A stretch of 64,000 nt of DNA from Antedon mediterranea (GCF_964355755.1 NC_092671.1:13124501-13188500); one strand, 5' to 3'; positions 12,901 to 25,229 are shown, numbered from the stretch's first letter. The notes: generated by a model from the sequence alone, not told the origin. Translations and numbers: made by a program.

Positions 12901-14769
12901 CTACACTTTTGTGAACATTGGAAATAGTCAGTACAATTATATTACTAAACCCTCCACATTCATCTTTTAAATGGTTTAAATTGTAAATAGGTTGAAAGAT
13001 TGAAAGGCATTTTTTGCATTCATTGCAGATAATCTATTTGAAAAATTTAAAAATAGAGTATTATAAGATAGTCTGCATTGAAGCATAGAATATTTATAGT
13101 GTCAAGTGCATTCAATTAAACCGCGTAGGATTGATATTCAAGGAAATGTTTGGGTTGTGAAAAATTATTATTATTATTATTATGTTCGTATAAATAAGAA
13201 ATATCTGTTTGTCTCGAAGTATATTTATGTATATTATACAATACAAATCACCATGAACTGTCCAGCAATGATGACGAAACGGAACTGAATCTGGGTGGGT
13301 GATAAGTGGGTGATAAGAATGTTAGTAAATCGCATAATAATGGTTCACTTACATTCTGTCTAGTCGAGTTAAGTTTGAAAACACTCCGTCGATAGACTTC
13401 AAATAATTGTAGTTAGCAGATCTGTAAAATATATATTTAATAAACAATATTTTATTGTGAACAACATCACAACAACATAATTGTATATTTATCAAGTAGT
13501 AAATGAGAAAAGAAGACACAAGGACGACATAGAGAGCTAATATTGAATATTGAAATGTAACAGCTTACATTCTGTTTATATACTTCGGAAACTTTGGTAA
13601 TTCAGTCAATTTGTTAAAATCCAATGATCTAAATGTCATAAAATATTGAATAAGCATACATTAGAAAAAAATAATGCTTCATTGTATCAACTTAATATTT
13701 CCAATTCTTGAGGCATTCGTTGACACTCTTATGCCAACCGAATTAAAATAAAAATATCTAGAAAGCATATTAAATGTATGGGTGATAAGAATAAAACGTT
13801 CATAAACCACTCCGACATTATTTTGCTAATAAACATTTTGCCCTTGTTTGGCCCTTTTTGTGCTATAACGGTAAAATGAAAAAGGAAGTTTTCGTATCAC
13901 TTCGAAATTTCAATATTTAATATGTTTATACAGAAGGAAAATGTCTATTCCTGAAACGCCAAAAATATTTATATTTGAAACTTACATTTCTTTTAATTGA
14001 AAAAATCGAAGCAATGCATCACTGGCAATCTTGGTGAGGTTGTTATTGTCGAGCCTCCTTTTCAAAACAATGTAGTAAACGTAGTTTAAATGTCTTATTT
14101 TATTTTATTTAAAGAAAGAATCTTAATTAAATACTACTTTTCATATTCTGGGTTGGTTAAAGAAACAATTTAAAAGATCAGGTTATAATTAAATTTAAGT
14201 TTTTTTTGGAGTGTTAATTGATTTTGATTTACCGTGTAAATGGGATAGATTTTGTCAAAAGGGTAAATGTAACGCAACGCTGTTAATAACGTCGAAAGTA
14301 ATAACATTTAATGCCCCTCATTCATAATGTCTTCAACATTACAAGATGCCTATAATCTAACTTTTTTTTTTCATTTTAGGTGATTTTGATGAACTAATAT
14401 TTTAGCAATCGTATTTAAATTACAGTCTACAACTGTTTGCATAACAATGACATTTACAAAATTCGGTAGTCCATTACCAGTATCGGGAATTCCGGTGACA
14501 ACCATGGATTGCATCATGATTATCATATAATAATATAAAGCTATCAACATAATGTGCATCTTAACTCACAAATGTGTTGTGTTTTCAGGTATTCCAGCAG
14601 GTAAGTGAACAAGCCCACGTCTACTACAATTGACTATTAACCAATATCTGTTAGGAGATTCGCAGGTACATACAAAATCTTCTCCACTGGCATTGTTCAT
14701 GCAATCTGCCAATGCAAAAATAACATAGCTACAGGAGAAAAGAAACGTAAACAAATATCTTAAAAACAT
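3979..14769 (-). CDS. Gene 1: LRR / Cys-rich / multi-pass membrane receptor-like protein (19 exons)
   Basis: Exons, 5' to 3': 14769-14570, 14057-13986, 13628-13569, 13421-13353, 12483-12415, 12252-12181, 11367-11293, 11139-11068, 10889-10818, 10677-10606, 10248-10180, 9619-9479, 9241-9173, 7750-7682, 7453-7382, 7268-7209, 6607-6426, 5952-4282, 4112-3979. All have AG/GT borders. The sum is 3300 nt, an exact open frame of 1099 aa plus stop. Order: signal peptide (MFLRYLFTFLFSCSYVIFA), LRRNT-like Cys cap, about 15 LRRs of roughly 23 residues, a Cys-rich stalk (CKPCKQGYYQL, CPVGSF, YTGWLCGACLPGYYE), then a polytopic C-terminal module. It is probably a cell-surface pattern or ligand receptor. The ligand and signalling mode are unknown, and I know no named homologue. 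AATAAA lies at 3727-3732 on the same strand, about 250 nt after the stop. Intron 13 carries a piggyBac-type MITE. Confidence 0.86.
4282..5952 (-). CDS. Gene 1 exon 18: Cys-rich stalk and polytopic domain
   Basis: This single 1671-nt exon holds the second half of the protein. It opens with GGFYNDELG and CPVGSF/CPSGTQTD repeats of GCC2/GCC3 (ephrin-receptor-like) type. CYCLDNF, CKPCPEGVDC and an EGF-like CSSGYTGWLCGACLPGYY segment follow, ending in CHKCQ just before the first helix. Clear hydrophobic stretches include FIMIILFAVIILIIAVVGYI, FVILILASTVCLLLHLI, LSITIMLMYLTYA, IVFVSLLYVIGFPLAVVAVL, LFVTVILIALHLYL, LLTLVFIIVNLSIGTI and FILLMLNLSILVLVF. Motifs KIAINFYQIL...WP and RFWYWEVFEMYNKAILSL recall, from memory only, the polytopic TRP-like modules attached to Cys-rich stalks in many protist and invertebrate proteins. 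In this copy, reading past the exon-18 donor meets a stop, so the last intron must be spliced to reach exon 19. Confidence 0.88.
8113..8977. mobile_element. piggyBac-type MITE with TTAA target sites, intron 13 of gene 1
   Basis: Both ends read TTAA then CCCTTTCACTGCG, as an inverted repeat (8113-8129 and 8961-8977). TTAA duplication with CCC-starting termini is typical of piggyBac derivatives. No transposase frame remains. Near the right end two direct copies of a palindromic motif (ACCCGGTA-N-TACCGGGT followed by ATACGCA) lie at about 8896-8922 and 8940-8965. Confidence 0.72.
10141..10164. repeat. Fused-end remnant of the CTCTGTCTACACTATCA MITE
   Basis: TCTACACTGATAGTGTAGAC plus AGAG is two element ends joined with nothing between them. 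It lies in the intron just 3' of gene 1 exon 11. Confidence 0.45.
14570..14769 (-). CDS. Gene 1 exon 1: signal peptide and LRRNT cap
   Basis: The ATG at 14769 starts a hydrophobic leader, then a cysteine cluster (DCMNNASGEDFVCTCESP) and the LRRNT-type end GLVHLPAGIPENTTHL. The exon ends in phase 2 at a GTGAG donor. The same exon, with the same donor and phase, occurs at 22971-23179 and 36701-36909, which fixes the start codon and reading frame by comparison. Confidence 0.88.
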
Positions 14770-16195
14770 TTTCTGTAATAGGCTCTGCAGTAATGATATA
14801 CTTGCTCTTACGGTACGACTAATTCTAGTTGTTTTATCACGACTATATAATGTCAGAGATGAGTGTTAATAGTATGAAAATAAATCATATTTACTTCCTT
14901 CTTCCTTATTTTAATAAAAAAATGACAATAATATCTTCATGTATTGTATTCAAGAATTCAAGGCCTACATGCCACTAAGCAGTGAACTGTAGACGACTTT
15001 TGTAATTGTAAAAGAATTACAATATATAACAAAATCTATCTATACAAAGTAATTAGATATATTTAAAACATACACAACGTGTTTACCTCTATAGCAGCAT
15101 CAAACAAATTAATTATTCCATCTGCCACATTATCTGTATCTGTACACCGTTTTTAATCTGCTTGAGACTAATTTTAATTATTTAAAATGTTATCTTGTGT
15201 ATTATAAAATACTAGATTTCAATATATCACAACAAGGCCATATTCCTGCAGTCGCGTGCTCAAGTGTTTTACCGACCAACCGACCGACACAGTGAGCCGT
15301 TGCACGCGACTAAAAATCAGTGGCTTCTTATGATTGAACACACCGGACAAATTAAATGAAATCCTACATTCGATTCTGATTTAACTAACGCAGACCTACT
15401 GATCACTAGCATAGTCAACACATTGTTTTTGATTGAAAGGCAAAACATACAAGGAAATACTAAAATTTGGTGTTTAAGGAAATATCCTGAAATTTTATTC
15501 GCAATAACACCAAAGATTAAATAAATACTGTCTAGATAACGGTGACAATTCCGTATACTACAGTACTACACTTGTTTATAATACAAAACCAAAACCACAC
15601 TGTACAATATATTGCTTAAAGGGTTAAAATTGTATATACAGAGATCATATTAAACAATTTGCTTACGGCACCTTTTCTACTAGCTAAAAGCGTTTAAAAC
15701 TGAGGCTGTTGTTGAGACAATACCACTGTAATACATAACACGATTTATAAAAAATTAATAACATCTTATTGTTCAGTGACTGCTTCCACATTTTTGAACG
15801 ATCTAATGTGGTATGTGGCTGCAAATCAGTACCGGTACTTACACTCAAATATAATTATTCTGAATAATTAAACTTTAAAGATATTTTTTTAAATACATTA
15901 AAGTACTAGTAATTATTGATTATGGAAAGGGTCTAAGGCCCTCTACAAAATATTTATAAATTCTTAAAAGAAAGAATCTATATATAAATTATGGTTAATT
16001 CTGACATAGGCGAGCACAATGCAAAAACTTCGGTACAAATCTCCGCCTTGGATACCTACCTTATCTATCCGAGATGTACCGTGAAACGTATAATTGATAA
16101 CATTAGTGTTCACGCCGGCGCTATTGTTCCATATTTATATCTTAGGAAGATATTATAAAGAGTTTTTTAACAACATTTATGATTTCAACATTAGA
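14770..16195. other. 5' flank of gene 1
   Basis: Non-coding. The part at 15500-15760 is duplicated upstream of pseudogene 2. No clear TATA box or second gene is visible. Confidence 0.5.
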
Positions 16196-17308
16196 TTTCA
16201 ATTCTTCCCGGTCAAAGTAATTTCCGGGTTTAAGATAAGTTTACCTTGCAACAACCTGGTTTCAAATATTTTCTCTCTTTTAAACACAAGGGAGCAGTTA
16301 AAATAGTAGATTTGACCCTAAAGGTGACTGGAAACAGGCACTTTCCATCAATCAATATAGTGTCCCTTTGGAAGACGAAAAAAAACCAGATATATTTGGC
16401 CATTAATCATAGCCATTTCAGTTTTTTGTTTATTTTAAAACATACCGCGCGTGTGTGAAGGTACAGTAGTTAAATAATAGGAATTATACTGCAAATTAAT
16501 AAAGATCAAATTAAATATACGCCATAAAGAATCAGAATATATTGTGGGGAATAGTATTATAAAATTACATAGGGAGATTTGATGATAAGACATTTTTCGA
16601 GTGAAATCCCGATAGCTGAGTTTTATTGAGTAAGCTTGCAGGAATAACTGTAGGCTATCTTCATGTGTCCCGTTAGGACCGAGATGTCTGCCCATGTTGC
16701 AATCCGTAATGTCTTCTTTCTTGGGCCCACTCTGTCACGGCAGTTAGTTTCAAAAGATGATTAAATTAAATAATGTATTAATAATTATTAGGATGGTATT
16801 CATTTGAATAAACGCCTCTCCAATAAAACATCACTTTGAATAATAACCCCCCCCCCCCAACCCAACTATCTAATAAACGTCCATCCACATATTTATAACA
16901 ACACAATTATACTATTTGTAGTAGAATTCACCGCACTGTTATTTACAATTTACCAAGCATTTGTTATTCTTTTTTAGCACTTTTCATATCTATTAGAGGA
17001 TTTCATTTGATTATAAATGTTACCATATTATTATTAAAACTACAAAATTTAACATATATCCCTCGAATAAGCACCTCCCTCAAATGACCTCCGCCTCCCC
17101 AAAGGGCCCTACCAAACAATAAAAACTGTACTTTAAAATGTTATTAATCATCTAAAACACTGTGAAACAAAGTAGTTTAGTTTTACGAATGTCAAGCATT
17201 TTCAATAATGGTAACCAACAGAAAACGTATAAGGAGAACATTATCATTCCGAGAACCATCGTCTACACTTCCTAGAGGGGGAGCGAGCGAAGCGAGCTCA
17301 CCCTCTAG
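16196..17308 (+). mobile_element. Helitron-like element, family 2, long copy
   Basis: Its 3' end is a hairpin with stem CTAGAGGG.../...CACCCTCTAG around GAGCGAAGCGAGC, ending in CTAG then T. The 5' portion (ATTTCAATTCTTCCCGG...) matches the mini copy at 23235-23452. About 900 bp between 16306 and 17200 is absent from the mini copy. The exact 5' end is degraded and 16196 is approximate. Confidence 0.6.
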
Positions 17309-18483
17309 TATTAACAATTTCTTTAAAATTAATATATTAATGTTAAATACTAATGATAAAATGTATTCTTTTGTTAATGTTTTGACAAGCTGATCTGTGT
17401 TGAGAACTATAATCTAATCCTTCAATTAATGATAATCTGAATAAATAATATTACATATAATTTAAGTTATTATCGAATCTATCTCTAATAACAACTTATG
17501 TTCACGACATTACTGCACTAGTTTTAGTGTGTTTGATAAGAATAGCATATTACGGTGCGACGGAACCATTAAATGATGATAAGTATCCTCTTAGTGAAAT
17601 TATTATAATTATGCTTATTTAGGTACACAGTAAGATTAACAATAAATTGACAATCTGCATTTTCAAGTCCTGACTATATGCCATCAATTGACGAGGCGTT
17701 CAATAGAACGATCTGTGAAGAACTGTCATGAGTATACTCTGAATCTGGAACAATCTGGTGTGTCCATCCTTCACAAATACTCTCTTTAACTTTCTTGAGT
17801 AAATCAGCTGCATAAGGTAAATGATATACAAAGTAAGTATTATAACAATTATACACATAACTGCCTACATGTTGATTATAGACTAAAGTTATTAATGACT
17901 TACCAAAGACTAACACTAAGATGGACAAGTTAAGCATCAGTAGAATAAATGGTGTGATTTCATGAAGAAGAATAATTGAATCATCTGTCGTGTATAAAGA
18001 ATCATCCATGTCAATAATTGTACCAATCGATAAGTTAACAATTATGAAGATCAGTGTCAACAACTGAAATCTTTAATCCGATTTTTTCTTCATTGGCTCA
18101 AGATAAAGATGTAATGCAATAAGAATAACAGTTACAAACAAGGAATAAGACATGTTTGATGCTTCGTCATCTTTGAAGTTAACGATAAGTGAAAGAATTG
18201 CTTTATTGTACATCTCAAATACTTCCCAGTACCAAAACCGTGAGTTGTATTGCTTACAAAAGAACTTTAATCCAACAATTTCTGGTCGTATACTATTAAT
18301 ATCTTCGTTATGTGAGGCATTACGTTTATATTTCCAATACAAAACGGCAACAACTGCAAGAGGAAAACCTATTACATACAGCAATGAAACAAACACGATA
18401 TTTTTGTTAGTATTGTACATCGAACCATTGTTATCTTCCAAATTCATAATAGAATAGTCTGACGTAAGTATTTTCTTTGTATA

Positions 18484-19910
18484 AGTTCGTTCGCGTACCA
18501 TCTAGGTCGTGCCCACAGATGGTTCTCGAATACACAGTAATTTCAGCGTAACAAAACTGGCGATTTCAAATGTACGTACCGCAATACATTGTCGTTTATA
18601 GAAACGAATAAATAGAGACGATGATTTATGTAGTCAACTAAAATTAGCACCCTGTGAATTACTTCCGAAAGAGAAACTTATCACAAAATGAGTCCAAATT
18701 TTTGATTTGGACTCATTTAAAGAAACCCAATTTGTGTTTTGTATGTAACATTAGGGTTGAGGGATTGGAAAGCGGATAGGTACAAAGAGGAACAATTTTT
18801 AAAAATATTCTTCATCCACTCAGTAACGAAATATTTTTTTTATGTTTTATAGGCCTATAAATTAATATACCTCTAAATAAAGTAAGACATTTGCGATTTA
18901 ATACTTTGTTTATTTTATTCATTTATTTATGTATTTATTTCTTTTAAATATCCGTTGTACACTAATTTTCCCCGTGTATGGCAAGAGATTCCTAATTGTA
19001 TTAGAGAACATTCTTTATTTAGTTTAGTTAAAACTGTCGCTGTCATAATCGATTGAAATATTAAAGTACATTTCACGATACACCACTACGACGCTTTTAT
19101 TTTTGGTAATTATTAAATAATACAAACGTTTAGAAAGAACTGTCAGTATAAAGTTTATTTGTATATAATAATGTGTTTATATATCTAGCAGTAGAGCCTA
19201 TCCACAATCTCAGTAATAAAGTTTATTTGTATATATTTTTATATTACATCTAACAGTACAAACATTCACAGTAAGAAATGTTCGATTCAAATGAGGACCA
19301 AAAATAGTTCATAGGTATTTACAGTATTGTCAAAGTATTGCAAGTTTATTCTCAAAGGGCCCATATATTTACCTACCGTATGTGTTAAACCAAGGGCTCA
19401 TAAATTTACTTACTTGTGTTAAACCAAACTCTGGCAGACTGAGAGATTGGGATGTTCCATTCATCGCAAATCAATACATTTGTATAATCGTATATTAAAT
19501 CTATCAAAATAGTATTTTTTAAAGAAAATCGGCCTGTCTTCAACATTATGATGCTGTACTCTAGCTGTTCAACCAGTTTTCAGCTATTAAAAACAATTAT
19601 CGTAGGAGGAGATAGGAAAATGCGAAGCCTCCTCGCATTTATGTGGCGGGTATTTTTCAAGATGGACATCCATTAGACAGTGTATACCACGATCGGAAAA
19701 CACCCCTATTTGGGGCAAATCGTTGAACCTAAATTGGTTTTAATCGTCAATAACTAATTATCTAACATAATTTAATTAGTAAACAGGGTTACATCAGGTG
19801 GTTAAAATCAGTACCGAAAGTACGAAACAACTTTATATACCATCGAGTAAAAATTCTAGAAGTAAGGCGCGATTTACCGAATTTTGCCCTTACGTAAATT
19901 TATATATAGA
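18484..19910 (-). mobile_element. Helitron-like element, family 1, copy C, inside pseudogene 2
   Basis: This is a reverse-orientation copy. Its 5' end (TCTATATATAAATTTACG, complement of 19893-19910) is intact and again preceded by A. Its 3' end is cut inside the terminal hairpin at about 18484, where receptor exon 18 sequence begins at once. The receptor sequence expected on the other side (exon 18 start, intron 17) is missing, so insertion or later rearrangement deleted about 1.1 kb of exon. An AT-rich insertion at about 18905-19015 is not in the other copies. Confidence 0.7.
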
Positions 19911-20273
19911 TTCCTTTTTAATTTCATAAATCACCTGGTGGACAAGCATAGCATCCTGGTATGCTCCGGTCAGCAATGTATCTGCGTAACTGATAATATC
20001 CTTGTTTACAAGGCTCACATATACCTTTGTTGCATACCATACCATATTGTATTGTAGTATATTTAAAGAAGTCAAATTTGATCTCAGTTTTATTTGTTAA
20101 ACAATTACTGAAAAAAAAAATCACATTTTAAACCACTGAATTAATTAAAGGGGGAATATATTCATGTATATTTTATTAGTATGAGCGTAATATTTTCACC
20201 AGAGACAACCCCTTCCTAAATGTAGTTTAAAGTAATGATTTCCTTTGTAGCGGAGTAGGCCACTATCTTATAC

Positions 20274-20389
20274 TTGGTTCCCACTAGGGATATTTGACCA
20301 ATCACAGGTGATAGATTATTGTTGCTTGTTATTAGTCAACTCGCTTGCGTTGCGTCTACGTCCTTGCGTTGCGTCCTAGTGGGAACCAA
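20274..20389. mobile_element. Short TIR MITE (TTGGTTCCCACTAGG family), pseudogene 2 intron 16
   Basis: 15-bp perfect terminal inverted repeats TTGGTTCCCACTAGG / CCTAGTGGGAACCAA flank a 116-bp element with internal TTGCGTTGCGTCTACG repeats. Confidence 0.75.
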
Positions 20390-23234
20390 CTTTTAAATAT
20401 ATATCAAATTTATGAATAGGGAGGGTTACGTGTGGAGGAGGGCGTGATCAAACTATGAGTGGAGATTTACGGTTAAAGTGTGAAGAGAAGTACGCGAACA
20501 TCAGTTATTCGTTCATTTCTGTTTAGGATGGAAGATGGGAAAGTACACAAATCCCACAAGATAATTTTTAATTCAGATATCAAATATATTTACACCACTG
20601 TATTTCCAGACAAAGTCGATGGAATTTTTGTCAGTTGTCCACAGTCCAAGTAACTGAAAAAAAGAATATAGTATTGATGAATAGGCCTACGTACAAATGG
20701 TTATTGTTGAAATTTAATATATGCCTTTATTATTATTAATTTTATTGCACATTTGCTCTTACACTCACCAAACAGTTAATTTTTCCAGGACGTACGCCTT
20801 TATTTAATAAACTCAAAATAAATTTATCATGTAGTTTATTTTGTCTAGATTAATGTTGGTAATTTAGTCAAGTTGTTGAAATCTAATGATCTAAAAAGAA
20901 AATATTCACCATTTTATCATTTTCATTACATCTATTAATTAATTTATATGACAGATCCGACAAAATCGGCGGAAAGGGAAAACTTAAAATATGGCGTTTA
21001 AAATAAGTACCTGACATTCAATACTCGCTCTTCCGCGCTATCCTGGAAAACCCTTATATTAGTTCCACTAGTAAAGGAAATGTGAAACAGCAGTAAGTAA
21101 TTTTCACATGGATCGCAGTCGACTGTTACTCGTCGACAAATATATGAACGGTTAGATTAAGTGGACACTCACGTTGACGTTTCAGTAAACGTATAGTCTA
21201 GTAAAAGTATGGTTGAACATACATAGAACAAATTGCAACATAATTGTTTTGTCTGGTTGATATGGTCAAAATAAACGTCATATCCAAAGTTTACCAAAAT
21301 CAGACATCGGAAAGTGGGTTAATTAGCATAAATTCAAAATGGCCGCCATTTACCATTTTGAAGCCCTGTATATCCTGGACGGTTGATTTTAGACGAATTA
21401 AGTGCATTGTGAGTAGATAAAAATGTAACATTAAACTTCACAATTAGCATATTAAATATGTTTTAAATTAGTCTTAGGTACGTCATAAGGTAGGCCTATT
21501 ATGTTATAACTGCTTAAATGACTGGTTTTAGACCCGACAGTGAATTACGAGTAGAAATTAATAAATAAGATATAAAACTTTTCTTGAAAATTGATAATTC
21601 ACAGTTAGTAATATAATTTAACTTAAATTTAACTACATTTACTTTTGCAGTGATATGACGTCATACCCGTACTCATGTCAGAGAGCGAACGACAAAATGC
21701 CACTGAATAACATTTGACATTTGACGAACCAGATATAGCATAAATTGAGGTCATAGAGTAGCAGTCGCCATAGTCGACGTGAAAAGTCCTTATAGTACAT
21801 TACGTGAAAGTGAGCTTTTGTATCCTATATTAGTCCCTATTATTGATAAAATGTTCATTTCAGGCACACCATAACAATGTAATTCAAAACTTACATTTCG
21901 TTTAATTCGGAATGTCGAAGTAACGCATCGCTGGCAATAGTTGTGAGGTTGTTATTGTTCAGATATCTTTTTAAAAAATAGTAAGAAACAAATTGATTTT
22001 TAAGGGTAATAATATAGAAATATAATATATAAGAAAAAATCAAAAGGTTCATATACCATGAAAAATTACCCAAACAATTAATTTAAAATTATTATGTTTT
22101 CTTTGGAGTCACAAAACTGTTTTACAATGCTTTTCCGGGTATGTTTGTGCATGTATTTTAAACCAATCAAACTTGATTTGTTGTAAGTAGTATCAGTATT
22201 GGTGTGTTCGCTATTATTTGCTGCGATATATTTTAATTATTATGGCACTTCTTCCGTTAGTCCTCAACCTGTGTTCTCACTGTGTTTTATAATGTGGACG
22301 GGAATTAAAGACATGGTAGGTAATATTATATCTATAAAAACTGTAGTCCTGTAATAAAAACAAAGGGTATAAATAAAATATAACCGAAGACAGAATAAAT
22401 TGTTATTTTTATACCATAACCCATATATCTTATAGTTATTTCAATTGTTATTTATATAACATAACCCATATATTTTATAGTTATTTTAATTATTTATAAA
22501 ATATAACCCATACATCAAGTAACTAATGCTATTTTAACGTGTCCCAATCAAATGACGTCATGATCAATAAAAACAATAAAATCGTTGTATCGTGAAGATT
22601 GTAGGCCTAATTGTTTGATCATGAGGTCAATTTGATTGAATATTTCACCGAAGACAGAATATATTTTTATTTTTATAGTTCCAGTATGAAAACGTTTATC
22701 ATTTATCTATTTATCGTCGTTCATTCTCGTGCTAGTATAAACGGGCCTTTGTGCTTTCTTGTTTCATTTTGTTGTGCTCTAGCAAAGGCTAAACTTATGG
22801 AACGCAGTTTACGCAAGTTATTGGTGATGATGAAAATTGCATCGATGAAACGGCGTTTCGTATAAACTTATCAAAATCATCGTTCTATTCAAAAGAAATA
22901 TGTACGCTGCGCACGTGATATAAGTATCAAAATCTAAGCTACTAAAATGTAAATGTGTTTTTAAACTCACAAATGTGTTGTGTTTTCAGGTATTCCAGCA
23001 GGTAAGTGATCAAGTCCACGTCCACTGCAATTGACTTTGAACCAATTGGTGTCGGGCGGAGATTCACAGATACATAGCAAACTGTTACTATTATTATTGT
23101 GCAGACAATCCAAGTGTGCATAGCAACACACGACGAAGCTATAGAAAAGAATAAAAGTAAACGAAGGACGTAAAAACATTTTCTACTTATCGCGCCCAGG
23201 CTGCAGAAATATACTTAATCTGAATTTCCAGCTA

Positions 23235-23452
23235 CTAGAGGGTGAGCTCGCTTCGCTCGCTCCCCCTCTAGGAAGTGTAGACGATGGTTCTCGGAATGAT
23301 AATGTTCTCCTTATACATTTTCTGTCGGTTACCATTATTGAACTGCTCCCTTGTGTATAAAAGAGAGAAAATATTTGAAACCAGGTTGTTGCAAGGTGAA
23401 CTTATCTTAAACCCGGAAATTACTTTGACCGGGAAGAATTGAAATATATAGA
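23235..23452 (-). mobile_element. Helitron-like element, family 2, 218-bp mini copy
   Basis: On the minus strand it starts TCTATATATTTCAATTC after an A and ends with the CTCTAG hairpin followed by T. It lies just upstream of exon 1 of pseudogene 2. Removing it brings the conserved upstream block to the same distance from the ATG as in gene 3. Confidence 0.65.
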
Positions 23453-23670
23453 TTACGATTTAAATAGAATATTGATCTGATGCAGGAAATAAAATAAAAT
23501 TACATGTTACTTCTTTCTACCTTATTTTTCAATGAATGAATATGACAGTCTATTTTGTAACTCCTTTCAGTTCCATTGTTATAATCACTCAGTGTAAAAC
23601 AGTTAACAAAGTTAAATGTTCTATTATTGTAGAGGTTTTATTCTGTTTTAGTTTTCAATTCTATGTTAAA

Positions 23671-23720
23671 AAGGGAAAAGTGAAATTTCTTCCCTTTTCG
23701 GTGTGACGTATGTGACTTTA
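23671..23720 (-). promoter_or_regulatory. Conserved upstream block, pseudogene 2
   Basis: AAGGGAAAAGTGA...TTCCCTTTTCGG then TGTGACGTATGTGAC (a CRE-like TGACGT core) is shared with 37156-37205 at nearly the same distance from the ATG once the mini Helitron is removed. Regulatory use is an inference. Confidence 0.3.
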
Positions 23721-24144
23721 ATTTTATGCAATTGAAATTGTGTTAAAATGTTATTGTCTGTTATATTCTCAATATATGTGATCACCATAGGCGTATATTC
23801 GATCGATTTGGCTATTTTGAGAAGATTTATTTGCACACATGCCTTTGCTATGGCGCATGTCTGTGTGATTTCTAATGCTTTATTAGTTTAGGCTATGAAT
23901 GTGAATAACCTTAATTTAAGGCGATATATATAATAGGCCTATGGAAATATGAGGTAGGCTACCTTTTTATAATCTTTAGTAACATACACAGAGCCAGATA
24001 AAATTGCAATATAAAGGGGACAAGTTCGGCGTTATAACAAGTCTTTCGTTTCGAAATTTATTTTCATGTTGATAAACATGTCTCAAGATAACTGGCCTTC
24101 TCATGGAGAGAACATCTGGATCATATTTGTAAAATTAATTACAT

Positions 24145-25040
24145 TACAAAATGTTAGGGCTTCAGAGGATACCCACCTGTAAATTAAAAATCAGGTAGAG
24201 ACTAAACTGTGACGTCATCAGCAACATCTGTGCTTTATAGATTTTAAACAAAGATCGATTCAAATGATTATTGATTACAATATTTTCATGAAGAATTCAG
24301 TATTGGTATTTCATATTCAGTTAATTAAACTAAAGAAATAAACATATGCATGGAATTCATTTTGTAACAACCGATACTATTTAGGCAAAAATGCAATGGA
24401 AGGCCAAAGAACACCGGTAAACAGGTAATAATGCATCCGATTATGTTATGTTATATATGCAATAGGTAGGTACAAATAACCGTATTTACAAAATAAAAAA
24501 TGGATGGACCAAATGAAGTATATTCTCCACTCGTCAAACATAACTTACTTACAATGCTGGTGACGCCCATGGATTGCATCACGATTAATACATACAAGGT
24601 AATGTGCATTTACACCCACAAATTAAATAAAATCCTATTAACTAACGTAGAATTACAAATTATTAAGCAGAGTCAACATTATTGTTTTGATTGATAGGCA
24701 AAACATACAAGGAAATAACTTCATTGGAAAAGAAGTAATCTTAGTAGGCCTATTTGCGGAAATCTCCAGATATTTTTCACAATAACAACAAAGATTAAAT
24801 AAAATAGTCCTGCACTGATAACAATAACACTTTCGTAGACTACAATTGTTTATAATACAAAAACCAAAACTGCACTGTACAATATATTGCTTAAATGGTT
24901 AAAATTGTATTTACAGATATCATATTAAACAATTTGCTTATGACAACATTCTAGCTCAAAGGCGTTTACAACTGAAGTTTTTGTTGAGACAATACCACGA
25001 TGATACATAACACGATTTATTAAAGTAACATCGCACATCT
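24145..25040. repeat. Duplicated 5' flank of the receptor array
   Basis: 24145-24420 matches 40547-40935 (upstream of gene 3), and 24795-25040 matches 15500-15760 (upstream of gene 1). These shared flanks show that each duplication unit included several kb upstream of exon 1. Confidence 0.7.
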
Positions 25041-25229
25041 TGATAATGATAATCTGAATACATAATCTATCTCGGGATAAATATGTTTAATTAGATTAGC
25101 ACATTACAGTGCGACGGAACAATTAGATGATGGTAGGTATACTCTAGTGACATTTTTATACAGTAATTGTGTTTATTTAGGTAAACACAGATTAACGATA
25201 GATTTACAATCTACATTTTCAAGTCCTGA

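Larger units (their letters stand above)
17674..23179 (-). pseudogene. Gene 2: broken middle paralogue of the LRR/multi-pass receptor
   Basis: Recognisable pieces: exon 1 (23179-22971), exon 2 (21966-21895), the 5' part of exon 3 (from about 20890), exon 16 (20653-20594), exon 17 (20107-19935), the 3' third of exon 18 (about 18482-17904) and exon 19 (17807-17674). Three kinds of damage are visible. Half of exon 3 fuses at about 20850-20860 to sequence matching the region just 3' of exon 15, so exons 4-15 are absent. A reversed Helitron-like copy (18484-19910) sits where the first two thirds of exon 18 should be. A TAA at 18073-18075 replaces the Gln codon of the paralogues (KSD-stop against KSDQRF). 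Exons 1, 2, 16 and 17 keep open frames and splice sites, so decay is recent. A short secreted LRRNT/LRR product is conceivable but unsupported. Confidence 0.87.

Noticed and set aside
14371-14559. 62-codon minus-strand frame after gene 1 exon 1
   Set aside because: It lies in intron 1 past a good GTGAG donor, and the paralogues do not keep it.
22611-22865. Plus-strand 84-codon frame with a leader-like start (MKTFIIYLFIVV)
   Set aside because: The matching region of gene 3 intron 1 is frameshifted and interrupted by a Helitron-like copy, so there is no sign of selection.
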